A stretch of 36,152 nucleotides of DNA from NCBI RefSeq assembly GCF_012184385.1, contig NZ_VSRL01000074.1, forward strand, positions 1 to 36,152, written 5' to 3'. Below are positions 8,019 through 16,061 of this stretch, one piece after another. The stretch comes from Lentzea indica (lineage in GTDB: Bacteria > Actinomycetota > Actinomycetes > Mycobacteriales > Pseudonocardiaceae). Numbering within the stretch: position 1 is the first letter of the stretch; every line of letters begins with the position of its first letter. A model generated the notes under the pieces. The model had not been told where the DNA came from. It did no database searches and was given only the letters and a program-made list of their open reading frames with translations. Both the position numbers and the translations under genes were made by a program.

Positions 8019-9037
8019 GAAACCCGTTCATCGACGCCGTTCGCGCGATCGCCGTCGTCACGGTCGTGCTCGGCCACTGGCTCGTCACCTCGCTGGTGGA
8101 CACACCCACCGGCATGTACATCGACAGCCCGCTCAAGCACTTGCCCGAGCTGACACCGGTGAGCTGGGTGCTGCAGACGCTTGGCCTGTTCTTCTTCGTC
8201 GGCGGCTACGCTGCCGCCCACTCGCAGACTCCGTTCCTCACCAGGCTGAAACAGCTCGCCGTACCGACGCTGCTGATGCTCGGCTCCTGGGCGGCCGTCC
8301 TCTTCGGACTGTCGATGCGCGGTGTCGACCAGGGCACCGCCTTCAACATCGGTTTCCTGGTCACGACGCCACTGTGGTTCCTCGGCGTCTACCTGGTCCT
8401 GCTCGCCTTGAAACCGTTGGTGCGCAAGCTGGACGAGTACTCGTGGGGTGTGCTCGTCCCGATCGTGCTGGTGCTGGTGGTCCCGTACGCGGTGTGGTGG
8501 GCGGCCTGGCAGCTCGGTTACTCGTTGGCGCGCAGGAAGATTCCCGGACCGCCGTTGCTCGTGATCGGCGTCATCGGGTACGCGTTGCTAACGCAGTTCG
8601 GCGGTTACCCGACGTCGGCCGTCGGCATCCCCGGCGCGGCCGTCTCGAACCTGAACCCGCCGAACTACGCGACGCTGGCGCTGGCCTTCGCCCAGATCGG
8701 CCTGGTGCTCACCATCGCGCCGGTGCTGACCAGGCTCGGCACGACGAAACCCGCGCAGTGGCTGAACAAGCGAGCGCTGGGGATCTTCCTGGCGCACCAG
8801 AGCGCGCTGATCACCGTGACGCTGGCGCTCAGCGCGTGGGGCCCGCTGCCGGGACTGCAGCAGCCACCAGATCATCCGGGCTGGGTGTGGCAGCGACTGC
8901 TGTGGCTGCCGGTGTGCGCGGTCGTGACCTGGGGATGGCTGCGAGCACTGCGAGGCCGATCGCCGCGGCGTGCAGCACCACCACCGCGGGAGCCGGATCC
9001 AGCGCCAGCATCGGCGGAACGCACGCCAGCGCCGTGA
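8015..9037 (+). CDS. Integral membrane acyltransferase, acyltransferase-3 family
   Basis: The protein has 340 residues with about ten membrane segments. The TTG start at 8015 overlaps the preceding stop. The first segment has the family's conserved Arg and His, R10 and H21, in FIDAVRAIAVVTVVLGHW. It is followed by LGLFFFVGGYAAAHS and TPLWFLGVYLVLLAL, typical of acyltransferase-3 (PF01757) proteins that O-acylate extracytoplasmic sugars or lipids. The acceptor is unknown. The last 30 residues are Pro/Arg/Ala-rich and overlap the convergent fusion gene by 209 bases. That gene contains a second copy of this membrane domain type with the His changed to Glu, so the two are likely paralogous. Confidence 0.85.
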   Translation: MRNPFIDAVRAIAVVTVVLGHWLVTSLVDTPTGMYIDSPLKHLPELTPVSWVLQTLGLFFFVGGYAAAHSQTPFLTRLKQLAVPTLLMLGSWAAVLFGLSMRGVDQGTAFNIGFLVTTPLWFLGVYLVLLALKPLVRKLDEYSWGVLVPIVLVLVVPYAVWWAAWQLGYSLARRKIPGPPLLVIGVIGYALLTQFGGYPTSAVGIPGAAVSNLNPPNYATLALAFAQIGLVLTIAPVLTRLGTTKPAQWLNKRALGIFLAHQSALITVTLALSAWGPLPGLQQPPDHPGWVWQRLLWLPVCAVVTWGWLRALRGRSPRRAAPPPREPDPAPASAERTPAP

Positions 9038-10844
9038 GCAGCCACGGCAACCGGGTGTCGCAGCTGCCGGTGCGGGCTGTGTGGATCAGGTACCACCCGA
9101 GCAGGAGGTGGATGACGTTCTGCAGCGGGTCCACCGGCAACAGCACCAGCAGCCCTTCGCCGAGGAACCCGCTCACCACGAACCCGAGCACGCCCAGCGT
9201 CCCGAACACCACGCCCATACCGGTCGCGAGCCTGGTCCGGTGCGACTCGTGCGACAGGCGCGGGAACCCGACCATCCTGGCCTCGAACCGGTGGAACAGC
9301 AGGATGAACGGCACCAGCAGGAAGACCATCCAGATCGGTGCCTGCGCCAGCCCGAGCAACCCGACCAGAGCGCCGACGCCGGCCAGGTAAGCCAGGTACA
9401 CCGTCATCGGCGCGCGGCGCGCGAAGTTCACGACGTGCCAGGACCGGCCCTCCAGCCACGTGGTGACCCGCCCGCGAGCCAGGAGCGCCAGACACACCTG
9501 CGCCACGCCGAGCACCATCATCGAGCGCGGGTAGTCGCTGAAGAACACCAAGGCGGGCAACGTGATCGCACCCAGTGCCGCCAGCACGCGGCGCGGCACC
9601 CGTTGCAACGTGCCGTCCGCGTAGAAGAACCCGATCTGCTGCATCAGCAGCGCGCCGACGATCAGGTTCACGTACCCGCCGGTCTTCCAGTCCGTCGACG
9701 TGCGCGCGACCTCGACGCCCAGCGTCACCAGCATCAGCACGAACGGCGTGGTGCGGCGGAAGTGCTCGTGCAGCCACGCGGCGGCCGGTGTCGCGGCCAC
9801 CGCGAGCAGGTAGACCCCGAGGAACCACAACGGATGCGTGATCAACCTGCTGTACGCGTCGACCTTCACGTCCATCAGGTTCAACGCCGCGAACAACACC
9901 ACCCACAGCAGCACGAACGCGAGCACCGGCCGCAGCAGCCACGACGTCCGGCTGGACACCCAGCACCCGAAGCCGCCCTCGTGCGCCTGCCAGCTGCGCA
10001 GGTTCGCGTGCCCGCCCGCGAAGAAGAACAACGGCACCGCCTGCAACGCCCACAACCACGGCGTGCCGAAGCCGCGCAGGTGAGCAAGCGTCGCAACGGT
10101 CTCGCCGAGCACCAGCAGTGTCAGGCTGAAGAGCCGCAGGAACGTCGCGTACCGGTCCTGCTGAACGGGCGCGGCGATCGAACGCGGTTCCTCTCGGCGA
10201 CGGCCGTGCAGGCGTGCAAGTAAGAGAAAGGCCACGATCGCACTGCCGAACGCCCACGCCACCACAGGCTCGTGGCCCGGCGGCCCCCACCGCTGCCGCC
10301 ACGAGTTGAACTTCAGCCCCAGCGCGTAGGTCTCGGCGACCGCGTGACAGCGCGTCTCGGCGCCGCGGGGGTTCAGCCGGCACTGCGCGTGCAGATCGGT
10401 CGCGAGCCGGTCGTCCAGCGCCTTGCGCGCGTCCTGGCCGAGCGGATGCCCCTTGGCCTCGGCGTAGCGCAGCAGGTCGTAGCCGAGATCGTGCGCGCGG
10501 CACCCGACGCTGAAGTCCCACTCGGTGTCACCGGCCGGCCCCGAGCAGCCGCCGGAGGCGTCGACCACCCGCAACGTCCCGTCCGGCGCCGTCACGGTCT
10601 TGGGATGGCGTCCCGACTGCTGCGCGAAGTCCGACGGCAGGTTGACGTGCGGGTCGTGGGTCGCCGACGGCGCCACGAACGCCTTGACGGCGTTGGCCGC
10701 GGCGATCACTTCACCGCTGGGCGGCACCCCGTTGTCGCCGCTCGCCGGGCGTGAGGCGATCACTCCGCACACGAACACCGCGAGCGTGATCACCGTGAAC
10801 CGGAACCAGGCCGGGAGTCGGAGGAGGAGTTTGCGCGCACCCAT
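8829..10844 (-). CDS. Fusion: phospholipase A2 domain + acyltransferase-3-like membrane domain + DUF4383-like C-terminus
   Basis: The protein has 671 residues. A membrane anchor (about 14-31) is followed by an extracytoplasmic domain. Residues 96-180 resemble prokaryotic phospholipase A2 (Streptomyces violaceoruber type): CSGP, SVGCRAHDLGYD with His118-Asp119, ALDDRL with Asp144 at the position of the second catalytic residue, and four cysteines (100, 115, 155, 166) spaced for two disulfides. A second TM (193-210) leads to a multi-TM region (about 231-520) like acyltransferase-3: YATFLRLFSLTLLVLGE, VPLFFFAGGHANLRSW, THPLWFLGVYLLAVA. The family His is Glu248 here, so acyl transfer may be lost. 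The last 4-TM part (DPLQNVIHLLLGWYLIHTAR) resembles DUF4383. The gene starts 41 bases after the TetR stop on the same strand. Domain assignments are by eye; the PLA2 call is the firmest. Confidence 0.75.
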   Translation of the reverse strand: MGARKLLLRLPAWFRFTVITLAVFVCGVIASRPASGDNGVPPSGEVIAAANAVKAFVAPSATHDPHVNLPSDFAQQSGRHPKTVTAPDGTLRVVDASGGCSGPAGDTEWDFSVGCRAHDLGYDLLRYAEAKGHPLGQDARKALDDRLATDLHAQCRLNPRGAETRCHAVAETYALGLKFNSWRQRWGPPGHEPVVAWAFGSAIVAFLLLARLHGRRREEPRSIAAPVQQDRYATFLRLFSLTLLVLGETVATLAHLRGFGTPWLWALQAVPLFFFAGGHANLRSWQAHEGGFGCWVSSRTSWLLRPVLAFVLLWVVLFAALNLMDVKVDAYSRLITHPLWFLGVYLLAVAATPAAAWLHEHFRRTTPFVLMLVTLGVEVARTSTDWKTGGYVNLIVGALLMQQIGFFYADGTLQRVPRRVLAALGAITLPALVFFSDYPRSMMVLGVAQVCLALLARGRVTTWLEGRSWHVVNFARRAPMTVYLAYLAGVGALVGLLGLAQAPIWMVFLLVPFILLFHRFEARMVGFPRLSHESHRTRLATGMGVVFGTLGVLGFVVSGFLGEGLLVLLPVDPLQNVIHLLLGWYLIHTARTGSCDTRLPWLLTALACVPPMLALDPAPAVVVLHAAAIGLAVLAAIPRSRPRTPAATAVAATPSPDDLVAAAVPAAGPTR

Positions 10845-10885
10845 TGTCGCGCCAGGTTACGGAAGGGTCTCGGCTGATCGCCAGT

Positions 10886-11458
10886 TCACGAGGTCACGAC
10901 GGCCGGAGTGAGCGATGCGAGTGCCATCCGAGACAGCAAAGCGGCCATCTGGTCGCGGTCGAGGTGCGCGCTGTGAGGGGTCGAGTTGATCAACCCGAAG
11001 ACCGCGTGCGCCGCCGCCCGCGCGGTCGGCTCGTCGAAGTCCGGCACCGTCCGCCTGATCGTCTCCACCCACACCTCGACGTAGCGTCGCTGTAACGCCC
11101 GCACGCGCCGGCGGTCCGGATCGGTGAGGTTGGCGAGGTTGCGCATCTGCACGGTGATCAGCGCCGGGTCGTCCAGCGCGAAGTCGACGTGCCAGCCGAC
11201 CAGTTCCTGCAGCGCTTCCGAAGCGCTCGACGCCGCGTCCACGCGCGCCTGGCCGCCGTCCAGCAGCCGTTCGGAGATCGACGTCAGCATCTCGCCGAGC
11301 ATCGCGTCCTTGCTGCGGAAGTGCCGGTAGAGCGCGGGGCCGGAGATCCCGACGGCCGCTCCGATGTCGTCGATGCCCACGCCGTGGAAGCCGTGCCGGG
11401 CGAAGAGCTCGGCCGCGGCGTTGAGGATCTGGTCCCGACGTGAGGGTTTCTCGGCCAC
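10886..11458 (-). CDS. TetR/AcrR-family regulator, probably AccR-like (acyl-CoA metabolism)
   Basis: The protein has 190 residues starting with GTG at 11458. The N-terminal HTH is clear: RRDQILNAAAELFARHGFHG, then VGISGPALYRHFRSKDAMLG. The C-terminal ligand domain (NLTDPDRRRVRALQRRYVEV) is of the type found next to acyl-CoA carboxylase clusters. A degenerate copy (11467-11482) of the 16-bp palindrome that appears twice before the carboxylase operon lies 9 bases upstream of its start, suggesting autorepression. From memory, AccR of Streptomyces avermitilis represses an accD1A1-hmgL-fadE operon through GTTAA-N6-TTAAC, close to the sites here. Orthology is inferred. It probably shares a transcript with the downstream PLA2 fusion gene. 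Confidence 0.85.
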   Translation of the reverse strand: MAEKPSRRDQILNAAAELFARHGFHGVGIDDIGAAVGISGPALYRHFRSKDAMLGEMLTSISERLLDGGQARVDAASSASEALQELVGWHVDFALDDPALITVQMRNLANLTDPDRRRVRALQRRYVEVWVETIRRTVPDFDEPTARAAAHAVFGLINSTPHSAHLDRDQMAALLSRMALASLTPAVVTS

Positions 11459-11466
11459 AACGGGAG

Positions 11467-11482
11467 GTTAGCAGGCGTTTAC
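11467..11482. promoter_or_regulatory. Degenerate TetR operator beside the regulator's start
   Basis: GTTAGCAGGCGTTTAC matches the perfect palindrome GTTAGCGGGCGCTAAC at 12492-12507 in 13 of 16 positions. It lies 9 bases upstream of the TetR GTG start, in the divergent region shared with the SGNH lipase gene, and is well placed for autorepression. It is weaker than the two sites before accD1. Confidence 0.5.
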
Positions 11483-11622
11483 CTAGTCGTCCGATGGGTG
11501 GAATTTCCGCAGGTGCAAGCCCTGATTGTTGACTCTTGACCAATACTTCACACGGGTCTTACGCGTAGGTAACCATTGGCGTGCAATGCATCACATCCCT
11601 GCGGCCCCTTCGGGAGTCTTCG

Positions 11623-12408
11623 ATGCGTCCTGCTCACTTCATCGCCTCAGTGGTCACCGCCGCTGCGGCCGTCATCGCGCTGGCCAACCCCGCCAGTGCA
11701 GCCCCCGTCAACTACGTCGCGCTCGGCGACTCGTACGCCTCCGGGCTCGGGACCGGCAGTTATGACGGTTCCAGCGGCAGTTGCAAGCGCGGTCCGCTCG
11801 CCTATCCGGCGCTGTGGGCGGCGGCGGCAGCACCCGCGACCTTCAAGTCAGTTGCCTGTTCGGGAGCTCGAACAGGTGACGTGATCAGCCAGGCGGCAGT
11901 GCTCACGACGAGCACGAACCTGGTCACCGTGCAGGTCGGCGGCAACGACGCCGGCTTCACGGACGTGATCACCACGTGCACCTTCGGCTCGGACCAGGAC
12001 TGCACCAACCGGGTGAACCAGTCGAAGACCTACATCGCGAACACGCTTCCCGGTTTGCTGAACAACGTCTACGGCACGGTCAAGGCGAAGTCCCCGTCGG
12101 CGCGCGTGGTCGTGCTCGGCTACCCGCGCATCTACAAGGTGCCGGGCACGTGCAACGTCGGGCTGAGCGACACCAAGCGCGCCGCGATCAACTCCGGTTC
12201 CGACGCGCTGCACAACGTCATCGGCGCGAGGGCGGCCGCCGCCGGGTTCAGCTACATCGACGTGCGCGGGGCGTTCACCGGGCACGAGATCTGCTCGTCC
12301 AGCTGGTGGCTGAACAGCCTGAGCTGGCCCGTCGAGGAGTCGTACCACCCGAACCGGGCCGGCCACCAGAGCGGTTACCTGCCCGCTCTGCGGTCGGTCA
12401 TCGGCTAG
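11623..12408 (+). CDS. Secreted SGNH/GDSL lipase, Streptomyces rimosus lipase type
   Basis: The protein has 261 residues from the ATG at 11623, preceded by GGGAG at a good distance. The signal peptide (MRPAHFIASVVTAAAAVIAL, cleavage near PASAA-P) exports it. The SGNH blocks are in order: GDSYASG with Ser37, SGART (Gly81), GGND with Asn108, and SYHP with His242. Six cysteines (54, 79, 119, 127, 177, 224) match the three-disulfide pattern of the extracellular lipases and phospholipase A1 of Streptomyces (S. rimosus lipase, SCO1725-like). Such enzymes hydrolyse triglycerides, esters and sometimes phospholipids outside the cell. TTGACC at 11536 may be a -35 element. It shares its promoter region with the divergent TetR gene, so the regulator may affect it too. 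Confidence 0.9.
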   Translation: MRPAHFIASVVTAAAAVIALANPASAAPVNYVALGDSYASGLGTGSYDGSSGSCKRGPLAYPALWAAAAAPATFKSVACSGARTGDVISQAAVLTTSTNLVTVQVGGNDAGFTDVITTCTFGSDQDCTNRVNQSKTYIANTLPGLLNNVYGTVKAKSPSARVVVLGYPRIYKVPGTCNVGLSDTKRAAINSGSDALHNVIGARAAAAGFSYIDVRGAFTGHEICSSSWWLNSLSWPVEESYHPNRAGHQSGYLPALRSVIG

Positions 12409-12491
12409 GTTGATTCCGGAACGTGAGAGTGCCTGAAAGGGGCCTTGACCTGCGATCCGGTCACTCTCGAGCCGTTCCTGTGGACCGTCTG

Positions 12492-12507
12492 GTTAGCGGG
12501 CGCTAAC
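12492..12507. promoter_or_regulatory. Perfect 16-bp palindrome, TetR (AccR-type) operator 1 of the carboxylase operon
   Basis: GTTAGCGGGCGCTAAC is a 7-bp perfect inverted repeat around GG. It lies 41 bases before the accD1 ATG and 24 bases centre-to-centre from a second, near-identical palindrome. The shape GTTAG-N6-CTAAC is close to the AccR motif GTTAA-N6-TTAAC described for Streptomyces (recalled, not checked). Occupancy would cover the promoter of the operon. Confidence 0.75.
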
Positions 12508-12515
12508 ATGAGGAA

Positions 12516-12531
12516 GTTAACGCCCGCTAAC
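12516..12531. promoter_or_regulatory. 16-bp palindrome, TetR (AccR-type) operator 2 of the carboxylase operon
   Basis: GTTAACGCCCGCTAAC has 7-base arms with one mismatch and is in effect the reverse-complement partner of operator 1. Together with flanking bases the two sites form a larger dyad (GGTTAGCGGGCG and CGCCCGCTAACC, 12-bp arms). The site ends 16 bases before the accD1 ATG, so binding would block transcription initiation or clearance. Confidence 0.75.
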
Positions 12532-12547
12532 CTGAGGTCTGGGGAGC

Positions 12548-14140
12548 ATGGACGCACCGGTCCTGCGCAGCGCAGCCGAGCCATCGGACCGCTACGCCAA
12601 GGAGCACAGCGCGCTCGTCGACGAGCTGCGCGGCAAGCTCGCCACCGCCGCACTGGGCGGTCCTGAGAAGGCACGTCAGCGGCACGTCGACCGCGGCAAG
12701 CTGCTGCCGCGCGAGCGGGTGGACACGCTGGTCGACCCCGGCTCGCCCTTCCTGGAGCTGTCGCCGCTGGCCGCGAACGGCATGTACGGCGACGAGGCAC
12801 CGGCCGCGGGCATCATCACCGGCGTCGGGCGCGTCTCCGGCCGTGAGTGCGTCATCGTCGCGAACGACGCCACGGTCAAGGGCGGCACCTACTACCCGAT
12901 CACGGTCAAGAAGCACCTGCGCGCGCAGGAAGTGGCGCTGCAGAACAACCTTCCGTGCGTCTACCTGGTCGACTCCGGCGGCGCGTTCCTGCCCAAGCAG
13001 GACGACGTGTTTCCCGATCGCGAGCACTTCGGACGGATCTTCTACAACCAGGCCACGATGTCGGCGCGCGGCATCCCGCAGATCGCCGCGGTGCTCGGGT
13101 CGTGCACCGCGGGTGGCGCGTACGTGCCGGCGATGAGCGACGAGGCGATCATCGTGCGCAACCAGGGCACGATCTTCCTCGGCGGTCCGCCGCTGGTGAA
13201 GGCCGCGACCGGTGAGGTCGTCAGCGCTGAGGACCTCGGCGGCGGCGACCTGCACTCGCGGACGTCCGGTGTCACCGACCACCTCGCGGAGAACGACGCG
13301 CACGCGCTCAGGATGGTCCGTTCGATCATCTCCACGCTCGGGCCACGAGCACAGCGTCCGTGGGACGTCGCACCCGTCGAGGCTCCCGTGGTCAACCCCG
13401 ACGATCTTTACGGCGTCGTGCCAACGGATTCCCGGACGCCCTACGACGTGCGCGAGGTGATCGCGCGGATCGTCGACGGCTCGAAGTTCCAGGAGTTCAA
13501 GAAGGAGTACGGGCAGACGCTCGTCACCGGCTTCGCGCGCATTCACGGCCACCCGGTCGGGATCATCGCCAACAACGGCATCCTGTTCGGCGAGTCCGCG
13601 GTGAAGGGCGCGCACTTCATCCAGTTGTGCGACAAGCGTTCCGTGCCACTGGTGTTCCTGCAGAACATCACCGGGTTCATGGTCGGCCGCGAGTACGAGG
13701 CGGGCGGAATCGCCAAGCACGGCGCCAAGATGGTCACCGCGGTGGCCTGCGCTCGCGTTCCGAAGTTCACCGTGATCATCGGCGGCTCGTTCGGTGCCGG
13801 CAACTACTCGATGTGCGGCCGGGCCTACTCGCCGCGGTTCCTGTGGATGTGGCCGAACGCGCGGATCTCCGTGATGGGCGGCGAGCAGGCGGCGTCGGTG
13901 CTCGCGACCGTGCGACGCGACCAGCTCGGTGACTCGTGGTCCGCCGAGGACGAGGAGGCGTTCAAGGCGCCGATCCGTCAGCAGTACGAGGACCAGGGCA
14001 ACCCGTACTACTCGACCGCGCGGCTGTGGGACGACGGCGTGATCGACCCGCGCGACACCCGCATGGTGCTGGGGCTGGCGTTGTCCAGCGCGGCGAACGC
14101 CCCCATCGACGATGTTTCCTACGGCGTCTTCCGGATGTGA
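12548..14140 (+). CDS. accD1: Acyl-CoA carboxylase beta subunit, methylcrotonyl-CoA carboxylase type
   Basis: The protein has 530 residues, the normal length for MCC-beta. It transfers the carboxyl group from biotin to an acyl-CoA, predicted to be 3-methylcrotonyl-CoA in leucine breakdown. Visible features are the N-terminal carboxyltransferase half ([35 protein letters not shown]) and the C-terminal half with the MCC-type block [18 protein letters not shown], then [22 protein letters not shown] directly precedes the ATG at unusually short spacing. It begins a three-gene operon with the biotinylated alpha subunit (2-base gap) and an acyl-CoA dehydrogenase. Two palindromic operators stand immediately upstream. 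The enzyme is cytoplasmic. Substrate preference cannot be proven from sequence. Confidence 0.92.
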   Translation: MDAPVLRSAAEPSDRYAKEHSALVDELRGKLATAALGGPEKARQRHVDRGKLLPRERVDTLVDPGSPFLELSPLAANGMYGDEAPAAGIITGVGRVSGRECVIVANDATVKGGTYYPITVKKHLRAQEVALQNNLPCVYLVDSGGAFLPKQDDVFPDREHFGRIFYNQATMSARGIPQIAAVLGSCTAGGAYVPAMSDEAIIVRNQGTIFLGGPPLVKAATGEVVSAEDLGGGDLHSRTSGVTDHLAENDAHALRMVRSIISTLGPRAQRPWDVAPVEAPVVNPDDLYGVVPTDSRTPYDVREVIARIVDGSKFQEFKKEYGQTLVTGFARIHGHPVGIIANNGILFGESAVKGAHFIQLCDKRSVPLVFLQNITGFMVGREYEAGGIAKHGAKMVTAVACARVPKFTVIIGGSFGAGNYSMCGRAYSPRFLWMWPNARISVMGGEQAASVLATVRRDQLGDSWSAEDEEAFKAPIRQQYEDQGNPYYSTARLWDDGVIDPRDTRMVLGLALSSAANAPIDDVSYGVFRM

Positions 14141-14142
14141 TC

Positions 14143-16056
14143 ATGTTCGACAGCGTTCTGGTGGCGAACCGCGGGGAGATCGCGGTCAGGGTGATCCGCG
14201 CATTGCGGTCGCTCGGGATTCGTTCCGTCGCCGTGTACTCCGACGCGGACGCCGATGCGTTGCACGTCCGGCTGGCCGACGATGCCGTCCGGATCGGGCC
14301 GGCCGCGGCACGCGAGAGCTACCTGTCCATCGAGAAGATCGTCGCTGCCGCCGTTTCCACTGGGGCACAGGCGATTCACCCCGGCTACGGCTTCCTCGCC
14401 GAGAACACGGCGTTCGCCACGGCCTGCGCGGACGCCGGGATCGTGTTCGTCGGGCCTCCCGCCTCGGCGATCGATGCGATGGGCGACAAGATCCGCGCGA
14501 AGCTGACCGTGTCGGCCGCAGGCGTGCCGGTGGTGCCGGGGCGTACGAAGGAAGGCATGTCCGACGACGAGATCGTCGACGCGGCCTTGGAGATCGGCTT
14601 TCCCGTGCTGCTCAAGCCTTCCGCAGGCGGTGGCGGCAAGGGCATGCGGCTGGTTCACGAGGAATCGGCGCTGCGCGAGGCGATCGAGTCGGCACGGCGG
14701 GAGGCGCGCGGGTCGTTCGGTGACGACACGCTGCTGATCGAGCGGTTCGTCACGAACCCGCGGCACATCGAGATACAGGTGCTCGCCGACTCGCACGGCA
14801 ACGTGATCCACCTCGGCGAGCGGGAGTGCAGCCTTCAGCGGCGGCACCAGAAGATCATCGAGGAGGCGCCGTCGCCGTTCCTCACGCCGGAAGTGCGCGA
14901 GGCGATGGGTTCCGCGGCGGTCGATGCGGCTCGTGCGGTCGGCTACGTCGGCGCCGGCACCGTCGAGTTCATCGTGGACGGTGCGTCCGGTGACTACTTC
15001 TTCATGGAGATGAACACCCGGCTGCAGGTCGAGCACCCGGTGACCGAGATGGTCACCGGCGTCGACCTGGTCGAGTGGCAGCTCCGCGTCGCCGCGGGCG
15101 AGGTGCTTGATCTTTCCGTTGAACTGACAGGGCATTCGGTCGAGGCGCGCGTGTACGCCGAGGACCCGTCGCGCGGCTTCCTGCCGACCGGTGGCCGCGT
15201 GCTGGCGTTGCGCGAGCCCACGTCGGTCCGCGTGGATTCCGGGCTGTACGAGGGACTTGTCGTCGGTTCGGACTACGACCCGATGCTCGCCAAGGTGATC
15301 GCGCACGGCCGCACTCGCGAAGAAGCGTTGCGGCGCCTGGACCATGCTCTGGGTCAGATGGTGCTGCTCGGCGTCACGACGAACATCCCGTTCCTGCGTG
15401 CTTTGCTGCGTGACGAAGACGTTCGTGCCGGTGCGCTGGACACCGGTCTGGTCGAGCGGAAGCTCGACTCGTTGACCTCGGCCGAGATCCCGGACGACGT
15501 GTACGTGGCGGCCGGCCTGGAGCGGTCGTTGGAACCGCGTGGCGACGACCCGTGGGACCAGCTGTCCGGGTGGCGCGTCGGTGAGCACGCGTGGACGACC
15601 TGGCGGATCAACGACGTCGACGTGCGTGTGCGCGGTGACGAAGTCGTTGTGGGTGCTGGAGAACCGGTTCGCGCGAAGGCCCGTCGCGAGGGCGCCGACC
15701 TGCTCGTCGGCTCGCGCAGGTACTCGATGGCCCGTGACGGCGACGTGCTGTGGCTGGGCCACGACGGTGCCTCGTGGGCGTTGACCGAGGCCGAGTTCCT
15801 GGTGGGCGCCTCCGAAGGTGCGGCTGCCTCGGGTGGTCCGGTGAAGTCGCCCATGCCGGGAACCGTCCTGGTGGTCCGCGCCCGGCAGGGCGAGGACGTG
15901 ACCGCCGGTCAAGCGTTGTTCGTGGTCGAGGCCATGAAGATGGAGCACACCGTGACCGCACCGGTCGACGGCGTGCTCACCGAAGTGAATGTGCAAGCAG
16001 GCCAGCAGGTCGCACTCGACCAGGTGCTGGCCCTCGTCGTCTCTCACCAGGAGTGA
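14143..16056 (+). CDS. accA1: Acyl-CoA carboxylase biotinylated alpha subunit (biotin carboxylase + BCCP)
   Basis: The protein has 637 residues from the ATG at 14143, two bases after the accD1 stop. An N-terminal biotin carboxylase begins [20 protein letters not shown]. The ATP-grasp glycine loop [14 protein letters not shown] and the [30 protein letters not shown] and [15 protein letters not shown] blocks are all present. The C-terminus is a biotinyl domain with VVEAMKMEH, biotin attachment at Lys599. Between them lies a domain of about 120 residues typical of MCC-alpha subunits. It carboxylates biotin with ATP and bicarbonate and hands the carboxyl to AccD1. The length and domain order suit a methylcrotonyl-CoA carboxylase. 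Confidence 0.93.
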   Translation: MFDSVLVANRGEIAVRVIRALRSLGIRSVAVYSDADADALHVRLADDAVRIGPAAARESYLSIEKIVAAAVSTGAQAIHPGYGFLAENTAFATACADAGIVFVGPPASAIDAMGDKIRAKLTVSAAGVPVVPGRTKEGMSDDEIVDAALEIGFPVLLKPSAGGGGKGMRLVHEESALREAIESARREARGSFGDDTLLIERFVTNPRHIEIQVLADSHGNVIHLGERECSLQRRHQKIIEEAPSPFLTPEVREAMGSAAVDAARAVGYVGAGTVEFIVDGASGDYFFMEMNTRLQVEHPVTEMVTGVDLVEWQLRVAAGEVLDLSVELTGHSVEARVYAEDPSRGFLPTGGRVLALREPTSVRVDSGLYEGLVVGSDYDPMLAKVIAHGRTREEALRRLDHALGQMVLLGVTTNIPFLRALLRDEDVRAGALDTGLVERKLDSLTSAEIPDDVYVAAGLERSLEPRGDDPWDQLSGWRVGEHAWTTWRINDVDVRVRGDEVVVGAGEPVRAKARREGADLLVGSRRYSMARDGDVLWLGHDGASWALTEAEFLVGASEGAAASGGPVKSPMPGTVLVVRARQGEDVTAGQALFVVEAMKMEHTVTAPVDGVLTEVNVQAGQQVALDQVLALVVSHQE

Positions 16057-16061
16057 CACAG

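Noticed and set aside
14119-16059. 646-residue open frame antisense to the biotin carboxylase gene
   Set aside because: It is a mirror of a strongly coding plus-strand gene. The translation is His/Arg/Asp-rich without domains, as usual for shadow frames in GC-rich DNA.
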